Virus record (IMG/VR): IMGVR_UViG_3300024054_000036
Span: 1-36,482 of that record
Length of the DNA stretch: 36,482 bases
Source: a virus
Reading direction: 5' to 3' (one strand)
The notes under the pieces were generated by a model. That model made no database searches. It saw only the letters and a program-made list of their open reading frames with translations, and was not told where the DNA came from. The position numbers and the translations under genes were made by a program. Each line of letters begins with the position of its first letter. The first letter of the stretch is position 1. Of the stretch, positions 6,123-13,316 are shown piece by piece.

Positions 6123-7196
6123 GTGCATAAGACGCGCCTTACAGACATGGCGATCCGCGCCATGCAGCCGCCGGCCAAAGGCAACGTCGTTCTGTGGGAT
6201 GACGTGGTAACAGGATTCGGCGTCCGCTGTTCGCAGGGCGGCACCAAGAGCTACTTTCTCATGTATGGGCGAGAGCGCGCCCGCCATCAGATCGGGCGTG
6301 TCGGCATCATCTCGCTCCAGGACGCCCGGGCCGCCGCAAAAAAGTTCTTGGCGGAACGGACGCTCGGCAAGCGCGATGCCCCGGCGTTCAAGTTCCCCGA
6401 GGCGGTCACTCTATTTCTCGAATCGCAAGACCATCTGCGCCCCACGACGATGAGCGACTACAAACGCATCCTCAAAAGCCGATTCGAGAAACCGCTGCGG
6501 CATCTCACGCTCACAGAGGTGCAGACACACCACATCGCCACGATACTGGACAAGCTCAAAGACAAGCCCGGCGAGCGGAAATACGCGCATTCGGTCATCA
6601 GGCGGTTTTTCACATGGGCGCGCTCTCGTCGATATCTCGGGCATTCGCCGGTCGAAGGTCTTGAAGCGCCGCGTGCGCCGAAGAACCGCTCTCGTGTCCT
6701 ATCCGATGACGAACTTCGGAAGGTTTGGCAGGCCCTCGGAGACGACACCTATTCGGTCATCGTCAAGCTGCTCATTCTCACCGGCCAACGCTTGCGTGAG
6801 GTCGCCTACATCGAACAGAACTGGATAGACGCCGGTTATCTCACCATACCGGCAGAGCGCGCCAAGAACGGCAGAGAGCATCGGATCAAGGTTCCCGACC
6901 TTGCGCTCCCACTCCTCGCAAGGGTGCGGCCGTTCAAAGGGTGGAGCAAAGCCAAAGCGCGCCTCGACCGCTTATCGGGTGTTACCGGCTACCGCATTCA
7001 CGACCTGCGTAGAACGTATAGCACCACGATGCAGCGGCTCGGCGTTCGCCTTGAAGTCACTGAAAAACTGCTGAACCACGTCAGCGGAACACAGGCCGGC
7101 ATCGTCGGCGTCTATCAGAAATACGATTGGCAGAGCGAGTGCGATGACGCCGTTACCCGATACGAGACGTTCCTCAAAACCCTCTTAGCCGCCTGA
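6123..7196 (+). CDS. int: Tyrosine integrase, P4-like family
   Basis: This is a 357-residue protein when begun at the GTG at 6123, which has CGGAG upstream and leaves exactly the usual KTRLTDMAIRAMQPPAKGNV start; an ATG at 6045 would add 26 unrelated residues. Domains: an N-terminal arm-binding DUF4102-like part (WDDVVTGFGVR...TKSYFLMYGR), a core-binding helical domain (about residues 95-175), and a catalytic domain with the first Arg in TGQRLREV, the HDLRR box near residue 292, LLNHVSG, and the nucleophile Tyr in GVYQKYDW near residue 329. All catalytic positions appear intact. It lies beside the tRNA-Lys att core and upstream of an AlpA-like excisionase. Confidence 0.9.
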   Translation: MHKTRLTDMAIRAMQPPAKGNVVLWDDVVTGFGVRCSQGGTKSYFLMYGRERARHQIGRVGIISLQDARAAAKKFLAERTLGKRDAPAFKFPEAVTLFLESQDHLRPTTMSDYKRILKSRFEKPLRHLTLTEVQTHHIATILDKLKDKPGERKYAHSVIRRFFTWARSRRYLGHSPVEGLEAPRAPKNRSRVLSDDELRKVWQALGDDTYSVIVKLLILTGQRLREVAYIEQNWIDAGYLTIPAERAKNGREHRIKVPDLALPLLARVRPFKGWSKAKARLDRLSGVTGYRIHDLRRTYSTTMQRLGVRLEVTEKLLNHVSGTQAGIVGVYQKYDWQSECDDAVTRYETFLKTLLAA

Positions 7197-7249
7197 TTGC
7201 CAACTCCGAGGCCGAGTAATAACCTCCTCTTTTTTTATGGGAGGGAGAA

Positions 7250-7423
7250 ATGGCGCACACCGACTATTGCCTGCGGTGCAAGAATAACAAGTCAGGCACA
7301 CCGATTTTCGAATGCCGCAAGTGCAAGACGCCATTTTGCGAAAAGTGCGGGGCCGATAGATTCCACGACGTGTGCCCGAAATGCAGCACCGACCAAGCAA
7401 AGCGCATCGGGAATATCAAATAA
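7250..7423 (+). CDS. 57-residue double zinc-knuckle protein
   Basis: This short protein has four CxxC-type pairs: CLRCK, CRKCK, CEKCG and CPKCS, enough for two zinc sites. It follows the integrase with a strong GGGAGGGAG ribosome site; a CCTCC at 7224-7228 could pair with that site and hide it. It resembles small treble-clef or B-box-like proteins in mobile elements. The role is unknown, with protein or nucleic-acid contact likely. Confidence 0.6.
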   Translation: MAHTDYCLRCKNNKSGTPIFECRKCKTPFCEKCGADRFHDVCPKCSTDQAKRIGNIK

Positions 7424-7535
7424 GCGTCATGGTGCGGTATGTGGATATTGCCGCCGCCGCGATTCCCGCATACCTTTTAGCTGCCCGCCGGGTATCCTGG
7501 TGTGCGTTGCAACGCCCCAAAAACAGGGGATTGCG

Positions 7536-7760
7536 ATGCAGATCAAGAAGCTACTGGTGAGCCGCAAAGGACTCCGCGACATGGGTATCCCGTTGTCGTT
7601 CACGCAAATCGACCGCCTCGAAGCGAGGGGCAAGTGGCCCAAGCGGGTCAAGCTCGGCGATTCTCGGCTGTCGCGCGTTGCGTGGTTCCACGACGACGTG
7701 GTTGCTTGGGTCAAGGAGCGTGCGGCGAAAACAAAGCCGTTGACTGACGACTTCTGTTGA
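7536..7760 (+). CDS. AlpA-like excisionase / transcription regulator
   Basis: This 74-residue protein has the MerR/AlpA winged-helix layout: SRKGLRDMGIPLSFTQIDRLEARGKWPKRVKLGDSRLSRVAW with the conserved Trp-Pro-x-(K/R) wing and a DVVAWVKER final helix. AlpA-type proteins pair with P4-like integrases to control excision, which fits the integrase just upstream. The start is the ATG at 7536 with a weak AGGGGA site. A good terminator follows directly, closing the int-xis unit. Confidence 0.8.
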   Translation: MQIKKLLVSRKGLRDMGIPLSFTQIDRLEARGKWPKRVKLGDSRLSRVAWFHDDVVAWVKERAAKTKPLTDDFC

Positions 7761-7766
7761 TGGGCA

Positions 7767-7802
7767 CCCTCGCCGTGTCCAAGCGGCGAGGGTTTTCTTT
7801 TT
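7767..7802 (+). terminator. Rho-independent terminator
   Basis: A perfect 9-base stem (7767-7775 with 7784-7792, CCCTCGCCG/CGGCGAGGG) with an 8-base loop is followed by TTTTCTTTTT. Confidence 0.85.
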
Positions 7803-7815
7803 CATGGGGGCACAG

Positions 7816-8538
7816 ATGAATCTCTTTACGTTTATGGGCGGTATGTTGAAGGTTCTTTTTGGAACCGCAAAAGTGACGTATCACGTCGGAAAGTTTGCCG
7901 CAGAATCAGCCAAGGACTCATACGAACGTCGTCAGGATATGAGGCAATTCAAGGCACAACTAAAAGACAAATCGCCGATGTTGGAAGATTTATTGACCCC
8001 TGTCGATTACCTCAAGCTCGCCAAACGCCATGCCGACAATGCATGGTACATGATAAAACAAGACTACAGTATCCACGGCCAAGAATCTTTCGACTTGCTC
8101 AAAGAGATATTGGACATCGGCGTGAACGCTTCCGCCGCATTCCATCGTGATCCTGATTGTACTTTCGAGGACAGCAAAGAGACTGTCACTGCAAAGGGAC
8201 TCCTTGCAGAGTCAAATTTCTTGCTCGGCTGTTATTACCACTACCAGACCTTTATTCAGTCAGCAGAGTGGAACCGCAAGCAGACGCACAAGGAGCATAT
8301 CAAAGGACTGAACGAAGCCCTCGCGCATATCAAGGACTCGCTCGACATCATGCCCCTCTCGGCTGCGTATCTGAAAGCGGCAGTGATTTACGAGGAATTA
8401 TACGACCGCGAAAATGCCGTGGCAATGCTCACCGCAGGCGTCAAAGCATTCCCAGATAACATTGACCTGCGCGAGGAATACAACCGCTTCCGCAACGACC
8501 GCACGGCGGGCGTCAAACCGCGCGGGCTGTTCGGATAG
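7816..8538 (+). CDS. Helical repeat (TPR-like) protein
   Basis: This 240-residue protein is started at the ATG at 7816, which places GGGGGC at ribosome-site distance; an ATG at 7804 is the alternative. The first 25 residues are hydrophobic (FTFMGGMLKVLFGTAKVTYHVG) and may bind the membrane or a partner. The rest is helical pairs, with SLDIMPLSAAYLKAAVIYEELYDRENAVAMLTAGVKAFPDNIDLREEY near the C-terminus reading as TPR repeats. Its stop overlaps the GTG start of the TraG-like gene, so the two are co-translated and probably work together. Confidence 0.6.
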   Translation: MNLFTFMGGMLKVLFGTAKVTYHVGKFAAESAKDSYERRQDMRQFKAQLKDKSPMLEDLLTPVDYLKLAKRHADNAWYMIKQDYSIHGQESFDLLKEILDIGVNASAAFHRDPDCTFEDSKETVTAKGLLAESNFLLGCYYHYQTFIQSAEWNRKQTHKEHIKGLNEALAHIKDSLDIMPLSAAYLKAAVIYEELYDRENAVAMLTAGVKAFPDNIDLREEYNRFRNDRTAGVKPRGLFG

Positions 8539-11500
8539 TGGACTGGATCGGGCACCTCAAACCCGACCCCAAAGCGCGTTTCGATAGAGCGAAAGCACTC
8601 TACGACGCCTATCCACTCACGATTCCCTACAACACGCGCCGTCACTCTATGGCGACGCTTAGCATTGCGTTCGGAGATGGCAACTTCGACCGGCGGATCG
8701 CCCGCATCCTGCGCCCTGTCATAGAGCAAATGTTCGAGCGCGAGGGGTACTTCAACCCCGAGGAACCCTACTACCACGACAACGGCCTCGACCTTGATTT
8801 TTTGTACCGCGAGCAGGAGGAGCACCTACAGCACCTCACCGACCACATTATGCCCGCCACGGAGTCGCTTGCACCTTTTCTCGGCTACATCGCGCGGTTC
8901 TTGAAAAGCGGCACCGGCACGCACGTCCCCCTCATAGAATTGCTCGACTGGCGGCGCGTCATTCTCAACATCACCCGTATGCTGCGCGAGGAGCCGCTGT
9001 TCCCGAAACACAGCACGATACTCACCAACAACATATTGCGCGTATCAAGCGTGACGGCCGAAACACTCACGCCGAAAACCAAAATCATCATGCCCACGGA
9101 CTACCAGGGCACACCCGCACAAGCAGTCCACGCATACCTACAGGGCACGCCATTCGAGGATTTGCTTATGACGTCTGTCCCATTCACGATTGACGATGAA
9201 GTGCGGTTTTCTCACGCATGGGTACTCGGCAGTTGTTTGCGCGGCGATACGAAAATCTACGACCCTATGTCGGACACGACAGAAACCATTGCCGCTCGTT
9301 GCGAGCGTGGTGTGGCGTTCCATGTATTCTCGCTCGATACAAACACGGGCGAGCTTGTGATAGCGAAAGCAAACGCGCCGACGCGGTTTACGCGGCAACC
9401 GATGATTCAGCTTTCTGACGGCACAAGGCACATCGTCGTAACGGCGAAACACCGTGTTTGGAATGGGCGGCGATACGTTTCCGTTGACCGGCTGCTTTCA
9501 TCGCGGCGTATCCATCTGCCGACCATTTCGGACAACGCCCTTTCAAGGTTGCGGCAAGATGCGCGGCGTTATTCGCAAACAGGCGCAGATTGCTTGGACG
9601 GTTATCGTTCCTCTTTCCATTTACGTGGTCTACAACCTCATGCGGCAACAGATAGCGGCCGAGTTTTTTCTCCATCACAAGACGGTGTTCTCGAACAAAG
9701 CTCTTTTTCTTGCCACGGCCGTCAGGGTGTCCTGGACGATAGACCAGCACATACCCGTCAGCATCAAGCCGACGGCCGCCTTTCCATGCGGGGTTTCGCT
9801 CTCCTATGGAGTAGTACGCTTTCCCGCGTACTTCGATGCCGTTCTGCTTTAGGAACTTTGATACCGTCTTATACGTTGTCCCTTCCGCTCGGCATATTTC
9901 ACCGATTGACTCGCCTTTTTTATATCGGCGCAGGATATTCTCAACCAACTCTTGCGACGAAAGGTCTCTGTTACCAATACCATGTAAACCAGCGTCACGA
10001 ATATAAACGCCTACTGTCTCCGTCTTGCATCCGACCTCAAGAGCTATTGTTTTATAATCGTAACCAAGTTTGTGACCCGTCAAAATACCAGCAATCTGCT
10101 TTTCCGTTAGTTTTTTTGTCATATACCGATACTACCACATGGACGGTACTACAGGCATCGGACGCTGTGTATTATGATTTTCACGTCCCGATCTATAACA
10201 ACTATCTTGCAGAGGGCCTCATTCATCATAATTCTGGTGCCGGCAAAAGCACACTCCTAGAGCGTCAATTCCTCGACGACATCGAGCGCCCCGACAAGCC
10301 CGCTATCATTGTCATTGATCCTAAAGGAACGATGATTGACCGTTTGTCGCGCCTCGCCGTCTTCCACCCCGAGCATGGCCGGCACCGCGACCGGCTCGTC
10401 ATACTCGACCCGCAGCGCGACCCACCGGCGCTCAACCTCTTTGACCCGTTCACCAAGCGATTCCATCTCTACAGCAACGAAGTGAAGCGGCAGGTTGAGA
10501 ACACGACCATCGGGCTGTTCGAGTACATCTTCGCCTCGAACGATATGCCGCTGACGCCGAAGCAGGGCACCTGCTTTTCCATGTGCGCCCGTCTGCTCTA
10601 TTCCATGTCCGGCAGCACGATGGAGACGTTCCTTGACCTCTTGCAGGACACCCGCACGTTCGACGAAAGCCCGTTCAAACAACATATCCTGCGCCAGCCG
10701 CCCATAGTGCAACGATTCTTCCGTGAAGCGTTCTACCACAAGTCCGAGTACGGCGAGACGAAGCGCCAGATCGCAAACCGCATCTACGACATGCTCGCCT
10801 CGCAGCAATTCGCCGCCATGTTCATGGCGAAGCGTAGAAAGTTCGATGCGTTCGATTGCCTACAGCAAGGCAAGATCGTGCTCGTTTCATCCCCCATCGC
10901 CTCGCTCGGCGTGGACGGCAGCACTATGTTTTCCCGCACTATCTGTTCGATGATTCTATCGGCAGCGTTCGAGCGCATCGCCCATCCGAAGCACACTTGG
11001 CGACCGGCGTTCTTGATGATCGACGAGGCGCAGGTCGTCATGGACGAAGTAGTGACGCAGCGGCTCTTGCAGATGGCACGGGAGTTCCGCGTCGGCGTCA
11101 CTCACGCTCACCAACAGATCAAAGGGCAGTTGTCGGAAGCCCTGTTCTCGACGCTCTCGGCGAACACGGCAATCAAATACTGCGCCACCCGCTCATACGA
11201 CGACGCGCAGAAGATGGCCCGCGACATGGGCCAATGCGACCCCTCATTCATCCTCGGACAAAAGGTGCATGACGGCCACGCGCACTTCGCGTGTCATGTA
11301 GACGGCAAGACCTCACACCCCGTCTCCATTGCCGTTCCTATCGGCGGCATATCGAAACAACCGCAGATGACGCGCGACGAGCACGAACGATTGTTGGAGC
11401 GCAATCGGCTGTTGGTAGCGGCAGAAGACGAGCCGATGCCGTCATTCTCTCCCGCCCCAGAAACACACAACGCCCCAGCAGAGGATAAAGGGGCGTCGCG

Positions 11501-11573
11501 CGTTCCGGTTTCCCAACCAGCCGAAGCTGATACGCCTAGTATACCAGACGACGATGACGGTTGCACATGGTAG
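8538..11573 (+). CDS. TraG/VirD4-like ATPase interrupted by an intein
   Basis: The precursor has 1011 residues and starts at a GTG overlapping the previous stop. Residues 1-232 and 566-1011 are the host protein (678 residues after splicing). Joining them rebuilds GSSGAGKST, a complete Walker A loop, followed by VIDPKG and LNLFDPF, typical of VirD4/TraG and related DNA-pumping ATPases, and a Walker B LMIDEAQ near residue 827. No membrane segments are seen, so it is a soluble coupling or packaging-type ATPase. Residues 233-565 are an intein placed between Ser232 and Ser566. The tail is Pro/Asp-rich. The neighbours (helical-repeat protein, replication-relaxation protein) match plasmid and ICE modules. 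Without splicing the P-loop would be destroyed. Confidence 0.85.
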   Translation: MDWIGHLKPDPKARFDRAKALYDAYPLTIPYNTRRHSMATLSIAFGDGNFDRRIARILRPVIEQMFEREGYFNPEEPYYHDNGLDLDFLYREQEEHLQHLTDHIMPATESLAPFLGYIARFLKSGTGTHVPLIELLDWRRVILNITRMLREEPLFPKHSTILTNNILRVSSVTAETLTPKTKIIMPTDYQGTPAQAVHAYLQGTPFEDLLMTSVPFTIDDEVRFSHAWVLGSCLRGDTKIYDPMSDTTETIAARCERGVAFHVFSLDTNTGELVIAKANAPTRFTRQPMIQLSDGTRHIVVTAKHRVWNGRRYVSVDRLLSSRRIHLPTISDNALSRLRQDARRYSQTGADCLDGYRSSFHLRGLQPHAATDSGRVFSPSQDGVLEQSSFSCHGRQGVLDDRPAHTRQHQADGRLSMRGFALLWSSTLSRVLRCRSALGTLIPSYTLSLPLGIFHRLTRLFYIGAGYSQPTLATKGLCYQYHVNQRHEYKRLLSPSCIRPQELLFYNRNQVCDPSKYQQSAFPLVFLSYTDTTTWTVLQASDAVYYDFHVPIYNNYLAEGLIHHNSGAGKSTLLERQFLDDIERPDKPAIIVIDPKGTMIDRLSRLAVFHPEHGRHRDRLVILDPQRDPPALNLFDPFTKRFHLYSNEVKRQVENTTIGLFEYIFASNDMPLTPKQGTCFSMCARLLYSMSGSTMETFLDLLQDTRTFDESPFKQHILRQPPIVQRFFREAFYHKSEYGETKRQIANRIYDMLASQQFAAMFMAKRRKFDAFDCLQQGKIVLVSSPIASLGVDGSTMFSRTICSMILSAAFERIAHPKHTWRPAFLMIDEAQVVMDEVVTQRLLQMAREFRVGVTHAHQQIKGQLSEALFSTLSANTAIKYCATRSYDDAQKMARDMGQCDPSFILGQKVHDGHAHFACHVDGKTSHPVSIAVPIGGISKQPQMTRDEHERLLERNRLLVAAEDEPMPSFSPAPETHNAPAEDKGASRVPVSQPAEADTPSIPDDDDGCTW
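9388..10122 (-). CDS. HNH homing endonuclease encoded antisense inside the intein
   Basis: The protein has 244 residues. The N-terminal half carries two helix-turn-helix modules (about residues 6-45 and 55-98, the second with GESIGEICRAEGTTYKTVSKFLK). The HNH domain spans about 120-185: EHRLVMEKKLGR, then LLPHEVVDHVNGKRNDNRPSNLRLF, with all conserved His/Asn positions. A Cys pair (CALC) lies near the end. The gene fills the space between the intein splicing blocks, and its last 40 codons overlap block B on the other strand. An extended -10 lies six bases before its ATG, giving independent expression. It probably cuts intein-less copies of the ATPase gene. Confidence 0.85.
   Translation of the reverse strand: MTKKLTEKQIAGILTGHKLGYDYKTIALEVGCKTETVGVYIRDAGLHGIGNRDLSSQELVENILRRYKKGESIGEICRAEGTTYKTVSKFLKQNGIEVRGKAYYSIGERNPAWKGGRRLDADGYVLVYRPGHPDGRGKKKSFVREHRLVMEKKLGRYLLPHEVVDHVNGKRNDNRPSNLRLFANNAAHLAATLKGRCPKWSADGYAAMKAAGQRKRIAAHSKHGVSPLRRCALCRQKAESSVAA
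10129..10137 (-). promoter_or_regulatory. Extended -10 for the antisense HNH gene (TGG-TAGTAT-N6-ATG)
   Basis: On the minus strand TGGTAGTAT ends exactly six bases before the ATG at 10122, matching the leaderless pattern of other genes here. It lies at the edge of the codons of the intein C-terminal splicing domain. Confidence 0.5.
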
Positions 11574-11606
11574 TGCATAGCAACCGTTACGGCACCGCCA
11601 TGCGCT

Positions 11607-11621
11607 TGGTATCATGTGTGT
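11607..11621 (+). promoter_or_regulatory. Leaderless-type extended -10 (TGG-TATCAT-N6-ATG)
   Basis: TATCAT at 11610-11615 with TGG before it is followed by six bases and the ATG at 11622. No Shine-Dalgarno site is present. Confidence 0.55.
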
Positions 11622-12590
11622 ATGGAAACTGTAGAAATAGCAGCGAAGAAGAAACGCGCATCTCGGCTCTCGCGCAAGAGCGATGCACGACACATCGTCA
11701 CTCACCGGCAGTTGACACACCTTGAAAAAGACGTGCTCAAGTACGCCGCGCGCTTCCCGTTCATCACGAACAACCATCTCGCACACGCGCTCGGCCGCCA
11801 GAAACTCCGCCGCGTCGTCCAGACGCTCAAGGACGAGCGCAACGACTACATGGACTTGTGCAAGTACCAGCGCGACCATTTCTTCCAGCAATTTATGAAC
11901 GCCGAGCTTGCGTACGGCGTGACTGCAAAGACCCGCGAGATGCTCGCCGACAAGGGCTATTTTGTCCACACAAACGAGTTCTCCGGCTCGTACTTCTACC
12001 ACACGCTCTTTTCGGTTCAGCTGCGTTCCTCGTTCGACATAGCCGCCGCACAAATCGAGGACGTGGACATAATCTCATGGCACGAGATAGCGAAAGACCC
12101 GCGCGTATCCCGCGCCGCTTTAGAGGGCGACCGACCAAACCATTTCAAGATTCCTCCGAACGTGCGGACGCCGAACGGCGCGCACTCGCTCATTCCCGAC
12201 TGCTACCCGTTCATCGTAAAATCAAACAGCAAAGCATTCCCGTTCCTCGGGATAGAAGCCGACATGGGCAGCGAATCTGTATCGGTGACCATCCGCTCGA
12301 AACTCATCTACTACTCCCACATCCTACAGAACGACCTGCACAAGACACTGTACGGGTTCCCGAAAGCGTATGTCGCGTTCTTCGCCAAATCGAAGCCCCG
12401 CATGATGAACATGCTGGCGGAAGCAGAAAAAACAGTGCCGGAAAAACTGCGGCCGTACTTCCTGTTCATGCACACGATTGCGCCCGGTGACCCTGAAGAT
12501 AACCCGCTCGCAACAGGGTATGCAGTGACCGATGAATATCTGCGCCCCGGCCACAAGCCGCTGTGTTTGTATGAAGAAAGTGCCGGCTAA
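11622..12590 (+). CDS. Replication-relaxation family protein
   Basis: This 322-residue protein starts at the ATG at 11622, fixed by the leaderless promoter. An N-terminal winged-helix part (HIVTHRQLTHLEKDVLKYAARFPFITNNHLAHAL...RRVVQTLKDE, about residues 22-75) is followed by the longer domain typical of Replic_Relax proteins: LTAKTREMLADKGY-type segment, then PDCYPFIVKSNSKAFPFLGIEADMG, where an acidic residue ends a strand as in PD-(D/E)xK-like cores, and YSHIL...YGFPKAYVAFFA. These proteins occur beside TraG-like ATPases on plasmids and integrative elements and have been linked to replication initiation. A role in replication or mobilisation of this element is inferred. Confidence 0.75.
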   Translation: METVEIAAKKKRASRLSRKSDARHIVTHRQLTHLEKDVLKYAARFPFITNNHLAHALGRQKLRRVVQTLKDERNDYMDLCKYQRDHFFQQFMNAELAYGVTAKTREMLADKGYFVHTNEFSGSYFYHTLFSVQLRSSFDIAAAQIEDVDIISWHEIAKDPRVSRAALEGDRPNHFKIPPNVRTPNGAHSLIPDCYPFIVKSNSKAFPFLGIEADMGSESVSVTIRSKLIYYSHILQNDLHKTLYGFPKAYVAFFAKSKPRMMNMLAEAEKTVPEKLRPYFLFMHTIAPGDPEDNPLATGYAVTDEYLRPGHKPLCLYEESAG

Positions 12591-12600
12591 TCGCCGGCAC
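12580..12600. terminator. Hairpin between convergent genes
   Basis: GTGCCGGC (12580-12587) pairs with GCCGGCAC (12593-12600) around a 5-base loop that contains the stop of the replication-relaxation gene. It lies where two convergent genes meet and lacks a T-tract, so termination is likely but not certain. Confidence 0.45.
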
Positions 12601-12787
12601 CCTCATTGTCTTTCCACGGCACGAGCAGCGCGTCGCCGTTCCAATTCGTAGGCACCACATTGAGCTTCAACGAAAGCGCACGTTCGCCTTTCGCCGTCGT
12701 CTCGAACGCGACGCCGAGCGTATGCCAAAAATCGCGCTCATCTTTGAACACCACCTTGTACGCAGGTTTCCTGTCTTTCGCGGCCAT
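12587..12787 (-). CDS. Small beta-rich hypothetical protein
   Basis: This 66-residue protein is started at the ATG at 12787, which has a strong AAGGAGGTG site; an ATG at 12811 adds eight residues and loses that spacing. The pattern YKVVFKDERDFWHTLGVAFE...ALSLKLNVVPTNWNGDALLVPW fits a small beta-sheet protein. Such proteins are frequent in Patescibacteria and mobile elements and have no known role. It is transcribed divergently from the zinc-finger gene at 12841. Confidence 0.65.
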   Translation of the reverse strand: MAAKDRKPAYKVVFKDERDFWHTLGVAFETTAKGERALSLKLNVVPTNWNGDALLVPWKDNEGAGD

Positions 12788-12803
12788 GTGCCACCTCCTT
12801 GCT

Positions 12804-12818
12804 TGGTACAATGTACCA
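12804..12818. promoter_or_regulatory. Symmetric bidirectional promoter TGGTACAATGTACCA
   Basis: The 15-base palindrome (arms of 7, one central base) reads TGG-TACAAT on the plus strand and TGG-TACATT on the minus strand, so one sequence provides an extended -10 for both divergent genes. Both downstream genes have a Shine-Dalgarno site and a leader of roughly 15-20 bases. It may also be bound by a dimeric regulator. Confidence 0.55.
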
Positions 12819-12840
12819 CGGAGAAACGAGGGAGGTTCCC

Positions 12841-13293
12841 ATGACCAAAGTGAACTTCGATGCGCTCAAGCAATCGGTGAACATCGCAGACCTGCCGCAA
12901 TGGCTCGGTCTTGAAGGGAAGTGGATAAACGACGACCAGTGGCGCGGACGCTGTCCCACATGCAACAAGACAGACCGGGACATCGTGATCACCAAGAGCA
13001 AGAGCGCATTCTACTGCCATGCGTTCAAGAAAGGCGGCGACGCAGTGTATCTCACGTCTCATTGCAAAAGGATCGGACAAGTAGACGCAGGAAGGGAGTT
13101 GACGCGCGCGTTCCTGAAACCGCAACAGCCGCCCGAAGAAGAGCGGCCATCGCAGGAACCGCCAGCGCACGCTGACACACCGAGCATAGCACGCGATCTT
13201 GCCGTCGTCGCGGAGAGCATGACAGCGGCGCAGCTGCGAAAGCTCGCCGACACGCTCGACGCAAAAGGGTACGACCGCGTTACGTTCATTTAG
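12841..13293 (+). CDS. CHC2-type (primase-like) zinc-finger protein
   Basis: The protein has 150 residues, with the start at the ATG at 12841 behind GAGGGAGGT. Residues about 10-75 match the DnaG/CHC2 zinc-binding domain: an N-terminal helix, then WRGRCPTCNKTDRDIVITKSKSAFYCHAFKKGGDAVYL, with the Cys pair, Cys-His pair and the KGGD turn. There is no Toprim or helicase domain; the rest is a Pro-rich linker and a helical tail (MTAAQLRKLADTLDAKGYD). It could bind replication start sites for a primase acting in trans. It follows the replication-relaxation gene and is closed by a terminator. Confidence 0.75.
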   Translation: MTKVNFDALKQSVNIADLPQWLGLEGKWINDDQWRGRCPTCNKTDRDIVITKSKSAFYCHAFKKGGDAVYLTSHCKRIGQVDAGRELTRAFLKPQQPPEEERPSQEPPAHADTPSIARDLAVVAESMTAAQLRKLADTLDAKGYDRVTFI

Positions 13294-13316
13294 GGGGCAC
13301 ATCGCCCCCTTTTTTA
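13292..13316 (+). terminator. Rho-independent terminator
   Basis: AGGGGGC (13292-13298) pairs with GCCCCCT (13304-13310) around ACATC, followed by a T-run. The stop codon of the zinc-finger gene lies at its left edge. Confidence 0.85.

Larger units (their letters stand above)
9234..10232 (+). other. Intein (333 residues) inside the Walker A motif
   Basis: The intein begins with Cys233 in CLRGDTKIYDP (block A) and has block B with the TxxH signature (Thr302, His305 in TAKHRVWNG). It ends in block F, DFHVPIYNNYLAEGLIHHN, with penultimate His and terminal Asn565, followed by Ser566 as the +1 nucleophile. All residues needed for protein splicing are therefore present. The splicing domains are about 95 residues at the N-terminus and 35 at the C-terminus. 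The roughly 200 residues between them show no DOD or HNH motif and look like the translation of the wrong strand: they are the complement of an antisense HNH gene. Confidence 0.9.

Noticed and set aside
11442-12053. Minus-strand frame of 203 codons over the ATPase end and the replication-relaxation gene
   Set aside because: It spans an intergenic promoter and two recognisable plus-strand genes, and looks like a mirror frame.
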